Assembly (NCBI GenBank): GCA_030669585.1
Contig: DAOVDI010000015.1
Span: forward strand, 1 to 36,238
Reading direction: 5' to 3'
Origin: Acidobacteriota bacterium
GTDB taxonomy: Bacteria; Acidobacteriota; Aminicenantia; Aminicenantales; Aminicenantaceae
DNA length: 36,238 nucleotides
Below are positions 7,428 to 16,097 of this stretch, in pieces. The notes below the pieces were generated by a model, which ran no database searches, was not told the origin of the DNA, and worked only from the letters and a program-made list of their open reading frames with translations. Numbering within the stretch: position 1 is the stretch's first letter; each line of letters begins with the position of its first letter. A program made the translations under genes and the position numbers.

Positions 7428-8738
7428 ATGGAACTTTATAACCTCGTCAGTTTTATCGGTATATTCGCTATCGCTTTTTTGGCCTGGCTTTGCTCTTCCA
7501 ACAGACGTGTTATCAATTGGCGCGTCGTTCTCTGGGGAATTGGGCTGCAGCTCATCTTCGCGTTTTTTATATTTGTTATCCCCATAGGCGGTCAAGTCTT
7601 TTTGTTCATCAACAAGATTGTTGTTTCCGTCCTTGATACATCCAAGGCCGGATTGGAGTTTCTTTTTGGAAGGCTTGCACTTTCTCCTGGTACAGTTAAC
7701 GCCGATGGAGAAACGTCGCTCGGCTACTTCCTCGCATTCCAGGGGCTGCCCACGATCATCTTTTTTGCGGCCCTAGTCGGGGGTCTTTATTACTTAAGAG
7801 TCCTGCCGCTGATCATTCGAGGATTTTCTTTTCTTTTCACAAAACTGATGAGAATCAGTGGGGCCGAGGCCTTGAGTGCTTCGAGCAACATTTTTGTCGG
7901 AGTGGAATCTGCCCTTGTCGTACAACCGCATCTCAAAGACATGACCAAGTCCGAACTGACGACGATTCTGGCCGTTTCTATGGGGACGATCGCCTCGACC
8001 GTTCTGGCCGTGTATGTGACTTTTCTCCAGGGAGAAATGCCTACAATTGCTGGTCATTTGATCTCGGCGTCCGTTCTTTCCGCTCCGGCGGCGGTGGCCC
8101 TCTCGAAACTTATCGTTCCGGAGACAGAAACGCCGAAGACCCTCGGATTGGATGTCAAGCCCCATTACGAGCGGGATGATAACCTAATTATGGCCATCAT
8201 CAACGGCGCCCAGAGCGGTTTGAGACTTCTGGGAGGAATTGTCACGCTTCTCATTGCCTTTCTCGGGATTTTGGCCCTGATAGATCTTGTTCTGGGATGG
8301 TTCGGGGGGTATTTGAACAGCTTGTTCCACTGGAGTTTTGAATGGTCCCTGCAATCCATCCTCGGCTATGTATTCTATCCCATTACACTCCTGTTGGGAG
8401 TCCCTCCGGCCGACGCCCTGGAAATCGCCAGGGTTATAGGGGAAAGAACGGTAACAACCGAAGTTTTTTCCTATCAGCACCTGGCCCAGCTCATAAAAGA
8501 TGGGGCTCTCATCCATCCTCGTTCGGCCATTATCGCTTCTTATGCTCTGTGTGGATTTGCCCATATCGCTTCTTTGGCTATCTTTGTCGGGGGAGTGGGA
8601 GCTTTGGCGCCGACGCGGTTAAAGGATCTCTCACGCATGGGATTCCGGGCCCTCCTGGCCGCCATACTGGCCTGCCTCATGACAGGGGCAGTGGCCGGCC
8701 TGTTTTTCACCCAGGGCTCCATCCTCCTCGGAAAATAG
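7428..8738 (+). CDS. nupC: NupC-family concentrative nucleoside transporter
   Basis: 436 residues, typical length for bacterial CNT proteins. It is a multi-pass inner-membrane protein that imports nucleosides with Na+ or H+. The CNT core is recognisable: GAEALSASSNIFVGVESALV, then LTTILAVSMGTIASTVLAVYV, and later the conserved region HPRSAIIASYALCGFAHIAS. The start ATG 7428 follows the G-rich ribosome site. It stands alone, followed by a convergent gene with a hairpin in between. No nucleoside-degrading enzymes lie nearby, so substrate preference cannot be read from context. Confidence 0.9.
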   Translation: MELYNLVSFIGIFAIAFLAWLCSSNRRVINWRVVLWGIGLQLIFAFFIFVIPIGGQVFLFINKIVVSVLDTSKAGLEFLFGRLALSPGTVNADGETSLGYFLAFQGLPTIIFFAALVGGLYYLRVLPLIIRGFSFLFTKLMRISGAEALSASSNIFVGVESALVVQPHLKDMTKSELTTILAVSMGTIASTVLAVYVTFLQGEMPTIAGHLISASVLSAPAAVALSKLIVPETETPKTLGLDVKPHYERDDNLIMAIINGAQSGLRLLGGIVTLLIAFLGILALIDLVLGWFGGYLNSLFHWSFEWSLQSILGYVFYPITLLLGVPPADALEIARVIGERTVTTEVFSYQHLAQLIKDGALIHPRSAIIASYALCGFAHIASLAIFVGGVGALAPTRLKDLSRMGFRALLAAILACLMTGAVAGLFFTQGSILLGK

Positions 8739-8768
8739 GCTATCAGGGTTTTAAGAAAGCGCCTAACA

Positions 8769-8795
8769 AATCAGAAGTTTACTTGCTTCCTGATT
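8769..8795. terminator. Probable bidirectional terminator hairpin
   Basis: AATCAGAAG (8769-8777) pairs with CTTCCTGATT (8786-8795) with one bulge, between convergent nupC and the leftward membrane-protein gene. A T-rich stretch follows on the plus strand. Confidence 0.5.
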
Positions 8796-8805
8796 CGTTA
8801 TATTT

Positions 8806-9699
8806 CTATTTTTCCAGGGTGGATGAATAATAATCAAGTTGGGCAGCCTGAAAAGAGATCTTGAGCCAGCTCCGGCTGAGGATAAAGACCTGTCCGACCA
8901 TAAAAGCGACGAGGATAGGCAGAAGCGAGGATGTCTGGATTGATTTCTGGATTAACCAATGAATTACACAGAGGCCCGCTCCGGTCATGATAAGTAAATA
9001 GTAGAGCGCCAGGGTCTTTCCGAATCTTCGAAAGACAAAACCTGTCATCTGGAAGAGGGAGCGAAATACAGAGCGAGAATCCTCAATAACGATCTTGATA
9101 CATGCATAGTCCAATATCATATGGACCAGGAACACAAAAAATGCGCCTACTGCCACTTGAATCAGGATCAAATAAAACATGAGCTTCTCATTTGCCCCAT
9201 CTGCTGTTAAAGGTTTAAGTGCAAAATTAAGCAGAAGATGGATAAGAACAACTGCGATCCAGAGTATGAGTGAATAAATACAAAGGCGGAAGAACCGGCC
9301 GAAAAAATGCCCTGCTCCCTGAAAAAAGACCCGGGAAAAGCGTCGTCCTTCACCTTGATTTTCACTTGATCTACGGGAGCTGATCAATACGGAAAGGATT
9401 CCTCCGTTGAGAAAGATAGAAACCAGGAAGAACAAACAAGCAAGAATCATGGCAGCATAAAAGATCATCTGCAGAGGACCTCCTTTATGGATGATCAACT
9501 CAAAGAATATGTTGAAATCAAACTTTTTAAGCAAACCCTCAGCAGCCGGACTGTTCCCCAAGGCATCAGTTAAGTATTTTGAAAACAGGAAAAAGATGAC
9601 CGAAGAGAAAAGAATATTTATAAGCCATAACACAAAGACCATCTTTGGTTCCAGGACAGCCCTTTTAACTCCATAGCCGTAACTTTTCAATATTTTCAT
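8806..9699 (-). CDS. Polytopic membrane protein of unknown function
   Basis: 297 residues with about six hydrophobic segments (for example near 22-42, 75-103, 140-162, 173-196, 227-247 and 253-270 from the N terminus). It starts at ATG 9699 after an AAGGAGA box. No catalytic motif is visible; the arrangement (long hydrophobic helices, basic loops, amphipathic C terminus) resembles uncharacterised glycerophosphodiester- or DUF4013-like membrane domains, but I cannot assign it. It begins 15 bp after the M1 peptidase gene on the same strand and is probably cotranscribed with it. Confidence 0.75.
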   Translation of the reverse strand: MKILKSYGYGVKRAVLEPKMVFVLWLINILFSSVIFFLFSKYLTDALGNSPAAEGLLKKFDFNIFFELIIHKGGPLQMIFYAAMILACLFFLVSIFLNGGILSVLISSRRSSENQGEGRRFSRVFFQGAGHFFGRFFRLCIYSLILWIAVVLIHLLLNFALKPLTADGANEKLMFYLILIQVAVGAFFVFLVHMILDYACIKIVIEDSRSVFRSLFQMTGFVFRRFGKTLALYYLLIMTGAGLCVIHWLIQKSIQTSSLLPILVAFMVGQVFILSRSWLKISFQAAQLDYYSSTLEK

Positions 9700-9714
9700 C
9701 CCATTCTCCTTAAA

Positions 9715-11652
9715 TCACATGCCTATCCAAGTGAGTAACTTCTGGAAATCAAGCATCAATCCCAGCGCATGTTTAAGCGGCAGGATTTTATTCGGTTTCA
9801 TCAGCCTGGAGTTATTCATATGATCGATATCAAGGATCATTATGTTTTCAGGATCGATCTGAGCGGATTTTAATTTATAGGGTCTTAAATATTTGAATTT
9901 TTTCCATCTATCTTTCCCATCCCATTTTTCCCGGATCTCTTCTCCATTTTCGAAGATGATGAGGACATCCTGGGGAAAGACCAATTCTCCTTTTCTAATA
10001 ATGGATACTTCGTTCTTGTAGATCTTTTCCACGTTTTTTTCTTTGTCTTTTGGATCTGTTTTGTACTGTCCCTCAAATATTCCTTCAGGCTCTTTGACCT
10101 CTGTAGACCTCAGTCTTCCAATCGCGTAATCCAATTTGTCCGGACTCCTCCAGAACTGGTCGAAAAACCATCCAAGATCCTGTTTGCTCACGTCCTCAGC
10201 CACCTCAATAAAATTTTCAGTTGTGGGGTGCTTGAATTTCCATCTTTTAAAATACGTTTTCATGACCATTGCCATAATGTCTTCTCCAAGATATCTCTCA
10301 AGCATCAACAATGATAATGCGGCTTTTGAGTAACTGTTGAGGCCGTAACTTCCACCGCTGTAAAATTCCCAGCTCTTTTTCAAGATGGGGTCCAACCGCC
10401 CGGAACCGATCACTCGAGCCCTTTGAAAAGTAAAATCGCTGATTTTTAAAGGCCCGAGATTCAGCATGGATCGATCCTCACCGTAGTATTTAGCCATTGC
10501 TTTGATCTCTGAGTAACTGTTGATCCCCTCATCCAGCCAGGGCTCCTCGAATTCATTAGAGGCTACCATTCCGTACCAGTATCCATGCCCGAACTCATGA
10601 ATGGTCACCATCTCTGGTATAAGCAGCCCTTTTGGAAAAAACCAGGCACCCAAGGTTGTGAAAAGAGTGGGATATTCCATTCCACCAGCACCCGCGGCTT
10701 TCAGGGGAGGGTCGACTAGAGTTATCGTTGGATAAGGATATGCCCCGTAATTCTGGCTGTAGAACTCAATCCCATTTTTAAGAGAGTCCAGGTATCTTTT
10801 TTTGAGTTTGAGATGACTGCGGTGAATGAGGAGGATAATTTCAGTTTTTACGGGGGGATCATCCAGAGAATAAGACTCGTGGAATTCCACAAAATCCGGA
10901 CATGCGGTCCAGGCAAAATCGTGAATGTCTTCCTGGTAATAGATATAAGTTTTAGTGCCGTCTTGATTGTCGATTTCTTTGACTCTTTTTCCGGTCGCTC
11001 CGACCACATATTCTTCAGGTACCGTGATCTCGACTTCATAGACTCCAAAATCAGCAAAGAATTCTGAACTGCTGTGATATTGGTGGCAGTTCCATTTTCC
11101 TTCCTGAAGTACTCCGATCTTGGGAAACCACTGGCTGGCCATGTAGAAATTATTTTCAAACCCGGCACGGGCAAAAACCTTTGGTAGTTTAGCGTAAAAT
11201 TCGATCTCGAGAATAATTTTTTTATGCGGCAAAACAGGCTCAGGAAGGAGCACCCTCATCACTGTCTGGTCATCTTTATTCCCATCGTCAGGCTGGATGT
11301 ATTCCACTGCTGTTGTTAGATCAGCGCCGTTCTTTATTTTTATCTTCCTGATTTCGTTATACCCCCAATTCTGTTCATCCGGCTTAATGCTCCGACTAAT
11401 TCCACCGCGCTCCTTGAGGAACGTAGAACGGTTGTTTTTAAAAGCGTTGAGATAAAGATGAAACTGAAGCTCTGAGACAGGTGTGTCTGAATTGTTGAGC
11501 CAGGTTAATATTTCATAGCCTATAACGGCTTTTTCTTCTGGAGTGAGTTTGGCTTTGATCCGATAATCGACAATGTGCTTGCTCATGGCCGCAAAACAGG
11601 GAAGGCTAAAGATAAATAAAAAGACAAAAACGACAAACATAGGTTTTTTCAT
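9715..11652 (-). CDS. M1-family zinc metallopeptidase, exported
   Basis: 645 residues. Residues 1-21 form a signal peptide ending near CFA, so it acts outside the inner membrane. The zinc site is complete: HEFGH at 352-356 and Glu375 in WLDEGIN, exactly 18 residues after the second His. GAGGMEYP (321-328) replaces the GAMEN exopeptidase motif of classical aminopeptidase N. M1 enzymes release N-terminal residues from peptides. The N-terminal beta domain is present; the long C-terminal helical domain of PepN is lacking, as in many short bacterial M1 proteins. It fits a peptide-consuming lifestyle with the C69 dipeptidase divergently encoded next to it. A tandem repeat upstream may regulate it. 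Confidence 0.9.
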   Translation of the reverse strand: MKKPMFVVFVFLFIFSLPCFAAMSKHIVDYRIKAKLTPEEKAVIGYEILTWLNNSDTPVSELQFHLYLNAFKNNRSTFLKERGGISRSIKPDEQNWGYNEIRKIKIKNGADLTTAVEYIQPDDGNKDDQTVMRVLLPEPVLPHKKIILEIEFYAKLPKVFARAGFENNFYMASQWFPKIGVLQEGKWNCHQYHSSSEFFADFGVYEVEITVPEEYVVGATGKRVKEIDNQDGTKTYIYYQEDIHDFAWTACPDFVEFHESYSLDDPPVKTEIILLIHRSHLKLKKRYLDSLKNGIEFYSQNYGAYPYPTITLVDPPLKAAGAGGMEYPTLFTTLGAWFFPKGLLIPEMVTIHEFGHGYWYGMVASNEFEEPWLDEGINSYSEIKAMAKYYGEDRSMLNLGPLKISDFTFQRARVIGSGRLDPILKKSWEFYSGGSYGLNSYSKAALSLLMLERYLGEDIMAMVMKTYFKRWKFKHPTTENFIEVAEDVSKQDLGWFFDQFWRSPDKLDYAIGRLRSTEVKEPEGIFEGQYKTDPKDKEKNVEKIYKNEVSIIRKGELVFPQDVLIIFENGEEIREKWDGKDRWKKFKYLRPYKLKSAQIDPENIMILDIDHMNNSRLMKPNKILPLKHALGLMLDFQKLLTWIGM

Positions 11653-11686
11653 TTGATATCTCCCACAGAAAAAAATAACTCCTCGA

Positions 11687-11728
11687 ATTTTTACAAATAT
11701 ACCATAAATTCTTACAAAGAAACCATAA
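11687..11728. repeat. Two tandem 21-bp repeats between divergent peptidase genes
   Basis: Copies 11687-11707 and 11708-11728 match at 18 of 21 positions (core TTACAAA and ACCATAA). They are spaced two helical turns apart and lie 35 bp upstream of the leftward M1 start and about 95 bp upstream of the C69 start. This is the form of a direct-repeat operator; the regulator is unknown. Confidence 0.55.
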
Positions 11729-11822
11729 AACTGATATATTACTTACTATAGACGAAAGATGACAAGCTTAAGTTCCTATAGGAGAGTTTTTAACATCTAA
11801 TTATTTATAGAGGAGAAATAAT

Positions 11823-13577
11823 TTGAAACTTAAAAAACTGATTACTATTGTTGGTATGCTGTTCATCACCCTGACAGTTGTCAGCGCTTTCACTGTTTTG
11901 TCTCTTGACTCTGAACAGTGTGAGGACTGCCTGCTTGAAGGATGTACATCGATCCTGGTGGGAAAGGATGCTTCAACGGACGGATCCACTATGGCCACTC
12001 ACACATGCGACTGTGGTATATGTGATTGGACCTGGTATCATGTACCGGCCAAGGACCATAAACCTGGTGAAAAAAGAAAAATCTATCATATATCCCAGTA
12101 TTTTACCTGGCCGCTGGAACAGGGGCTTAAGTGGGAGCGGTATAAAGACAACTATACTGATCTGGAAATACCCGAAGTCGAACACACCTATGCCTTCAAA
12201 CACGGGATGTTCGGCTATATGAACGAAAACCAGGTGGCCCTGGGAGAATCTACTATCGGCTGCCGAAGAAAAATGCGTAATTCCACTCCTTCGGCTAAGA
12301 TCGATCTGACGATGTTATCAATACTTGGCATGGAAAGAGCGCGTACAGCCCGTGAGATTATCCAGATCATGGGAGATCTGGCCTGTACATACGGTTACGG
12401 TTTTAATGACGGTGGTGAGATGTTGGCCGTAGCCGATCCAAACGAGGTCTGGATCTTCGAGATTATGCCTGTAGGACCGCTCTGGACACCTGAAAGCGGC
12501 AAACCGGGTGCAGTGTGGTGTGCCCAGAGAGTGTCGGATGACCATGTCAGTGTCACACCGAATGAGTCCCGGATCGGTGAGATCGATCTTGACAACAAAG
12601 ATTATTTCATGGCATCGGAGAACGTCAAGCAGGTTGCCATTGATATGAAGTTCTGGGATCCCAACATAGGAGAACCTTTCAACTGGAAGAGGGCCTATTC
12701 TCCCAGTCCTGGAAACGCCGCCGGAACTCAGGGCCGCAGAGGCCGTCTCTGGAGGTTTCTGTCGCTGGTGGCTCCCTCCAGGAATTTTAGCGATAAAACC
12801 GAAGGCATGGATTTCCCATTTTCGGTCAAGCCGGATAAAAAACTCTCGGTTCGAGATGTTATGAACATTACCCGCGATAAATTACAGGGCAGCAAGTACG
12901 ACCTCGTCTCAGGAATCAAGGGTGGCCCCTTTAAGAATCCCAACTATTATCGAGGTTTTAAGATTGACGATAAGCAGTATAATAGGCCTCGCAGCATCTG
13001 CGTTAACAATGTGGAATATACCACCCTGACACAATGCCGCAGTTGGCTGCCCGATCCCGTCGGAGGCATTATCTGGCTCTCTTTTGGGGCGCAGGATACA
13101 GCCTGCTACATGCCTATTTACAACGGCAGCCAGGACGTTCCGGAATCATTCAAGATCGGAGATCACTGGAAATTCAACCGCGACGCTGCTCGCTGGGCCT
13201 TTGATTACGTCGACTACCATACCCAGGTGATCTACTCTCACGCCATTGAAGACGTCAAAAAGGCGCAGGAGAAATGGGAAGGCGGAGCAGTGAAAAACAC
13301 GCCTCTGATCGACAAGACCGCTCAAGAACTCTACAAGCAGGATCCGGCTAGAGCTCTCGAATTTTTGACCGATTACACCATCAATTATGCTAATTCCGTT
13401 GTGAAGGCATGGTGGGATCTTGGTGATTTTTTGCTTGTCAAATACAACCACTTCCGCTTCTACGATTCCAACACGAGAAAGACAAAGCGGCTGAGAACAC
13501 CGGATTGGTGGAACCGGGCGGTAGTAGAACAGGACAAACTTGAGCCGCTCCCTCAGGCCAAACCGAAGAAAAAATAG
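11823..13577 (+). CDS. C69-family (PepD-like) dipeptidase, exported
   Basis: 584 residues with a TTG start at 11823, chosen because AGGAG (11811-11815) lies 7 nt upstream and the signal peptide begins at once. Residues 5-22 are hydrophobic. The family's nucleophile is Cys41 in GCTSILVGKDASTDGSTMAT, which fits the C69 pattern CTTxxVGkxAxxDGS; C69 enzymes are N-terminal nucleophile hydrolases that expose this Cys by self-cleavage. Other hallmarks are ALGESTIGCRR, DPNEVWIFEIMPVGP and YTTLTQCRSWLPDPVGGIIW. They split dipeptides. The length is normal for the larger exported members. It is divergent from the M1 peptidase. Confidence 0.9.
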   Translation: MKLKKLITIVGMLFITLTVVSAFTVLSLDSEQCEDCLLEGCTSILVGKDASTDGSTMATHTCDCGICDWTWYHVPAKDHKPGEKRKIYHISQYFTWPLEQGLKWERYKDNYTDLEIPEVEHTYAFKHGMFGYMNENQVALGESTIGCRRKMRNSTPSAKIDLTMLSILGMERARTAREIIQIMGDLACTYGYGFNDGGEMLAVADPNEVWIFEIMPVGPLWTPESGKPGAVWCAQRVSDDHVSVTPNESRIGEIDLDNKDYFMASENVKQVAIDMKFWDPNIGEPFNWKRAYSPSPGNAAGTQGRRGRLWRFLSLVAPSRNFSDKTEGMDFPFSVKPDKKLSVRDVMNITRDKLQGSKYDLVSGIKGGPFKNPNYYRGFKIDDKQYNRPRSICVNNVEYTTLTQCRSWLPDPVGGIIWLSFGAQDTACYMPIYNGSQDVPESFKIGDHWKFNRDAARWAFDYVDYHTQVIYSHAIEDVKKAQEKWEGGAVKNTPLIDKTAQELYKQDPARALEFLTDYTINYANSVVKAWWDLGDFLLVKYNHFRFYDSNTRKTKRLRTPDWWNRAVVEQDKLEPLPQAKPKKK

Positions 13578-13613
13578 CAGAGGGACCGGAGAGAACGCGA
13601 CACATACCTGTGA

Positions 13614-14597
13614 TTATCGATAATTTAAGGTTCCTTTTTCAAGGCGAGTGGAAAGGACATCCAGCATGTCTCTGGTCATAGAAGCCAGATTGTGTTCAGG
13701 TGTCCACCCCCATTCCTGCTGTGCAGCGGAATCATCGATGGTTTGGGGCCAGGATTCTGCGATTTTTTGGCGCTCATCTGGCAGATAGCTGATAGAAAAT
13801 GAAAGGATGTGTTTTTTGATTTCTGCCGCCAGTTCTCCCGGCGTAAAACTCATTCCGCTGATGTTGAAACCGGCATGGTGATGAAGACGGTACCGGTCTG
13901 CTTCCATAAGGCCCAGAGTTGCTTTTAAGCAGTCGGGCATATACATCATGGGAAGGTTGGTATCTTCTTTCAGAAAACAGATGTACTTTTGATGGAGAAC
14001 CGCTTCGTAAAAGATCGCAACAGCATAATCCGTAGTGCCGCCGCCCGGGAGCGTTTTATGGCTGATGATACCGGGATAACGGCAGCCCCGGACATCGATG
14101 TTGAAACGCTGGACATAATAATCAGCGAGAATCTCGCTTGCAACTTTTGTGACACCATAAATCGTCTTCGGTAAAAGCACGGTTTCCTGAGGGGTGTTTT
14201 CCCTGGGTGTTTCCGGACCGAATACTGCAATGGAACTGGGAATGAAAACCCGGTTCAATTCCAACTCTCTTGTGATCTCAAGGATGTTGTATGTGCCGTT
14301 CATGTTGACATTCCAGGCGAGCTGGGGCTTTTTCTCTCCGGTTGCCGAAAGAATGGCAGACATGTGATAGATCGTATTTATGCCATATTTTTTTATGGTG
14401 TTTATGATGGAATCTGCCTGCAAAACATCGATGATTTCATAGGGGCCTGCATCAAGCATGGCAGGGGATGGGTCTGTCCGGATGTCGGATGCGATGACAT
14501 CATCACTACCGTATTTTTCCCGGAGTTTTTCGGTCAGTTCGGAGCCGATCTGGCCAAGAGCGCCTGTTACTAGGATCTTATGTTTATTGTTTGTCAT
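13614..14597 (-). CDS. tdh: L-threonine 3-dehydrogenase, short-chain (extended SDR) type
   Basis: 327 residues. NAD-binding TGALGQIGSE (11-20), SSIAVFGPETPR (121-132) and the catalytic YGVTK (Y147, K151) are present, and the mid-region PGIISHKTLPGGGTTDYAV is characteristic of SDR-type threonine dehydrogenases rather than of sugar epimerases. It would oxidise threonine to 2-amino-3-ketobutyrate, the substrate of Kbl (6058-7305). It is convergent with the C69 gene (36 bp gap). The start ATG 14597 lies only 10 bp from the end of a composite repeat, so promoter and ribosome site may come from that element; no strong Shine-Dalgarno is visible. Confidence 0.88.
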   Translation of the reverse strand: MTNNKHKILVTGALGQIGSELTEKLREKYGSDDVIASDIRTDPSPAMLDAGPYEIIDVLQADSIINTIKKYGINTIYHMSAILSATGEKKPQLAWNVNMNGTYNILEITRELELNRVFIPSSIAVFGPETPRENTPQETVLLPKTIYGVTKVASEILADYYVQRFNIDVRGCRYPGIISHKTLPGGGTTDYAVAIFYEAVLHQKYICFLKEDTNLPMMYMPDCLKATLGLMEADRYRLHHHAGFNISGMSFTPGELAAEIKKHILSFSISYLPDERQKIAESWPQTIDDSAAQQEWGWTPEHNLASMTRDMLDVLSTRLEKGTLNYR

Positions 14598-14607
14598 AAG
14601 CCGTCAA

Positions 14608-14944
14608 CCTGCTTTATTTATAAAAACTGCCAATAGCCTAACATAACTTTTTATATATCATCCAGTAGTTTATGCAAAGGGTTCGAGGATTCAAGGGTTC
14701 AAGGATTCAAGTGCTTTTCTTTATAACTACTTAATAAGTGCATTCGCTTCTTCGTCATTCCCGTGCAAACGGGAATCCAGCTCTTTGAGTTCATGGAGTT
14801 AAATCCAATTAAAATAACCCAAAGAACACAACGAACCCAATAAACTCAACAAACTTTTCTTGACTTCGACGACTCCTATCGACTTCTATGGACTTTAATA
14901 AACTGTTTTTCCTTGGTCTCTCCTCGACTCGTAAATAATCCAGG
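14608..14944 (+). repeat. Composite intergenic element, 337 bp
   Basis: Left end CCTGCTTTATTTATAAAA (14608-), right end CGTAAATAATCCAGG (to 14944), which are inverted copies of one terminal sequence. In order it holds four 8-bp units (14680-14711, GGTTCRAG/GATTCAAG), the GNRA hairpin (14757-14776), an AACTCAA-type repeat stretch, 10-bp GACTTCTATG-type units (about 14870-14905) and the right arm TTTTTCCTTGG...CCTCGACTCG. It has no coding capacity. Confidence 0.8.
14757..14776. repeat. GNRA-loop hairpin repeat, copy 1
   Basis: ATTCCCGTGCAAACGGGAAT: a perfect 8-bp stem with loop GCAA. It sits inside the 14608-14944 element and is followed by CCAG as in the other copies. Confidence 0.75.
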
Positions 14945-15032
14945 CTAATTATAAAAAACTTTTATATCTTGCCCTGGCTTAGTTGTCAATAAATTTTAAC
15001 CCTGTGTCCTGCCCAGCTTAATTTTTTGACAT

Positions 15033-15128
15033 CTGGATTAATCATGAAAAGTGTTGATACATAAAGTCAAATCTTCTATTATTTATATTAACAATAAAAC
15101 GTATCAACAATTTTCATGAATAATTCAG
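15033..15128. repeat. 96-bp miniature inverted-repeat element, copy 1
   Basis: The ends form an inverted repeat of 28 bp with 25 matches (left begins CTGGATTAATCATGAAAA, right ends TTTTCATGAATAATTCAG). Bases 15045-15128 recur without a mismatch at 15231-15314, 186 bp downstream. It contains a promoter-like pair (TTGATA 15054-15059, TATTAT 15077-15082). Its terminal ATG opens only an 11-codon frame before a stop. Confidence 0.8.
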
Positions 15129-15130
15129 AA

Positions 15131-15230
15131 CCTGGGTTATTCACAGGTTGATATGCACGGCGCGGCGTATGAAGCCGTATTCATATACTGCGAATGCGCT
15201 GCAACAAAGCAGATCAGCCTGCCCTTAGGG
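15131..15230 (-). repeat. Nested 100-bp hairpin repeat, copy 1
   Basis: It lies between the two 84-bp identical segments. Its reverse complement matches 24499-24598 at about 91 of 100 positions. One end is CCTGGGTTATTCAC, like the terminal sequence of the larger elements; the other is CCCTTAGGG. Inside, GCGGCGTATGAAGC and its near complement form a long imperfect stem. Confidence 0.8.
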
Positions 15231-15314
15231 TGAAAAGTGTTGATACATAAAGTCAAATCTTCTATTATTTATATTAACAATAAAACGTATCAACAATTTT
15301 CATGAATAATTCAG
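15231..15314 (+). repeat. 84-bp exact duplicate of the miniature element, copy 2
   Basis: Identical to 15045-15128 but lacking the outer 12 bp of the left arm. Its right end, CATGAATAATTCAG, contains the start codon and first codons of the SDR gene. Confidence 0.85.
15240..15268 (+). promoter_or_regulatory. Element-borne promoter of the SDR gene
   Basis: TTGATA (15240-15245), 17 nt, TATTAT (15263-15268), within the duplicated miniature element. Predicted start near 15275, 27 nt before ATG 15302. An identical copy at 15054-15082 reads in the same direction. Confidence 0.5.
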
Positions 15315-16027
15315 GAGAAAAGATTGCGCTTGTTACAGGAAGCAGCAAAGGGATAGGAAAAAACATCGCCCTTTGCCTTGCCGGGAATGTCTCCGGTGTC
15401 GTCGTGCATTACCGCAAGAATGAAGAAGACGCACAAAAGACCGCTGCTGAGATCAGGGAAGCAGGAGCAGAGAGCGAAGCCTTTCAGGCGGATTTAACGG
15501 ATGAACAACAGGCTTCGGCCTTCTTCCAGAAAGCGGAAAAAAAATTAGGCCGGATCGATATCCTTGTAAACAATGTCGGGCCCCTTCTTGTAAAGCCGTG
15601 GAAGAATGTAAACAGTCAGGATTGGGACCGCATTTTCGCCGGCAATTTCAAGACTGCTCTTTTTGGGATGAAGGCTGTCCTGCCCGGGATGCGCAGGCGT
15701 GGGTGGGGGAGGATCATCAATTTAGGCTACAGCCGTGCAGAACAACTGACAGCCTTTCCGGCCATCACGCCATATGCCGTGGCCAAAACAGGGCTTTTGA
15801 TATTGACACGGACAGCAGCTAAAACAGAGGGGAAATCAGGAGTGACGATCAATATGGTTTCTCCAGGCCTGATCGAAGACGGGGTTTTGCCTGTCCGCAA
15901 AGATATCCCTCTGGGCCGCCAGGGAACGTTTAAAGACGTTTCCGAGGCTGTTGGTTTTCTGGCTTCAGAAGAAGCCGGTTACATTACCGGGGTTAATCTG
16001 GTAGTCGCAGGCGGCTGGCTGCTCTAG
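15302..16027 (+). CDS. Short-chain dehydrogenase/reductase, FabG-like
   Basis: 241 residues, classical SDR. It has TGSSKGIG (12-19) for NADP(H), NNVG (90-93), and the catalytic pair Y158 and K162 in PYAVAKTG. The catalytic Ser normally 13 residues before the Tyr is Arg here, with Ser144 one position earlier, so either the loop has shifted by one or activity is altered. The C terminus GYITGVNLVVAGGWLL is typical. FabG-like members reduce 3-oxoacyl thioesters; others reduce pterins or small ketones, and the substrate is not readable. Its ATG and first four codons (MNNS) belong to the miniature repeat, and CAGGAG formed at the repeat-gene joint lies inside the coding frame. The stop is followed at once by CCTGAGTTATT. 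Confidence 0.85.
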   Translation: MNNSGEKIALVTGSSKGIGKNIALCLAGNVSGVVVHYRKNEEDAQKTAAEIREAGAESEAFQADLTDEQQASAFFQKAEKKLGRIDILVNNVGPLLVKPWKNVNSQDWDRIFAGNFKTALFGMKAVLPGMRRRGWGRIINLGYSRAEQLTAFPAITPYAVAKTGLLILTRTAAKTEGKSGVTINMVSPGLIEDGVLPVRKDIPLGRQGTFKDVSEAVGFLASEEAGYITGVNLVVAGGWLL

Positions 16028-16046
16028 CCTGAGTTATTTACAAGCC
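16028..16046 (+). repeat. Solo terminal sequence of the repeat family
   Basis: CCTGAGTTATTTACAAGCC begins at the first base after the SDR stop codon. It matches the terminal sequences at 20865, 21891 and 24603, but the rest of an element is missing and the lexA promoter follows. Confidence 0.55.
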
Positions 16047-16064
16047 GGTTTGCTTAAAAAAAAC

Positions 16065-16093
16065 TTGACAATCTTTGTAGTGGAGTTTATTTT
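16065..16093 (+). promoter_or_regulatory. lexA promoter, probably giving a leaderless transcript
   Basis: TTGACA (16065-16070), 17 nt, TATTTT (16088-16093). Only 4 nt separate the -10 from the first ATG (16098), so transcription would begin at or just after it. GGAGTTT (16082-16088) and AAACTCC (16119-16125) form a 7-bp inverted pair around the start and could be part of a LexA operator. Confidence 0.5.
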
Positions 16094-16097
16094 ATAG

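Noticed and set aside
14680-14711. GGTTCGAGGATTC resembles a tRNA T-arm, here and at 27633 and 24935
   Set aside because: It is the 8-bp tandem unit of the repeat family; no acceptor, D-arm or anticodon structure surrounds it.
14757-14776. GNRA hairpin as a plain intrinsic terminator
   Set aside because: It lacks a following T-run in either direction at most copies and always occurs in the middle of the elements, not directly after genes.
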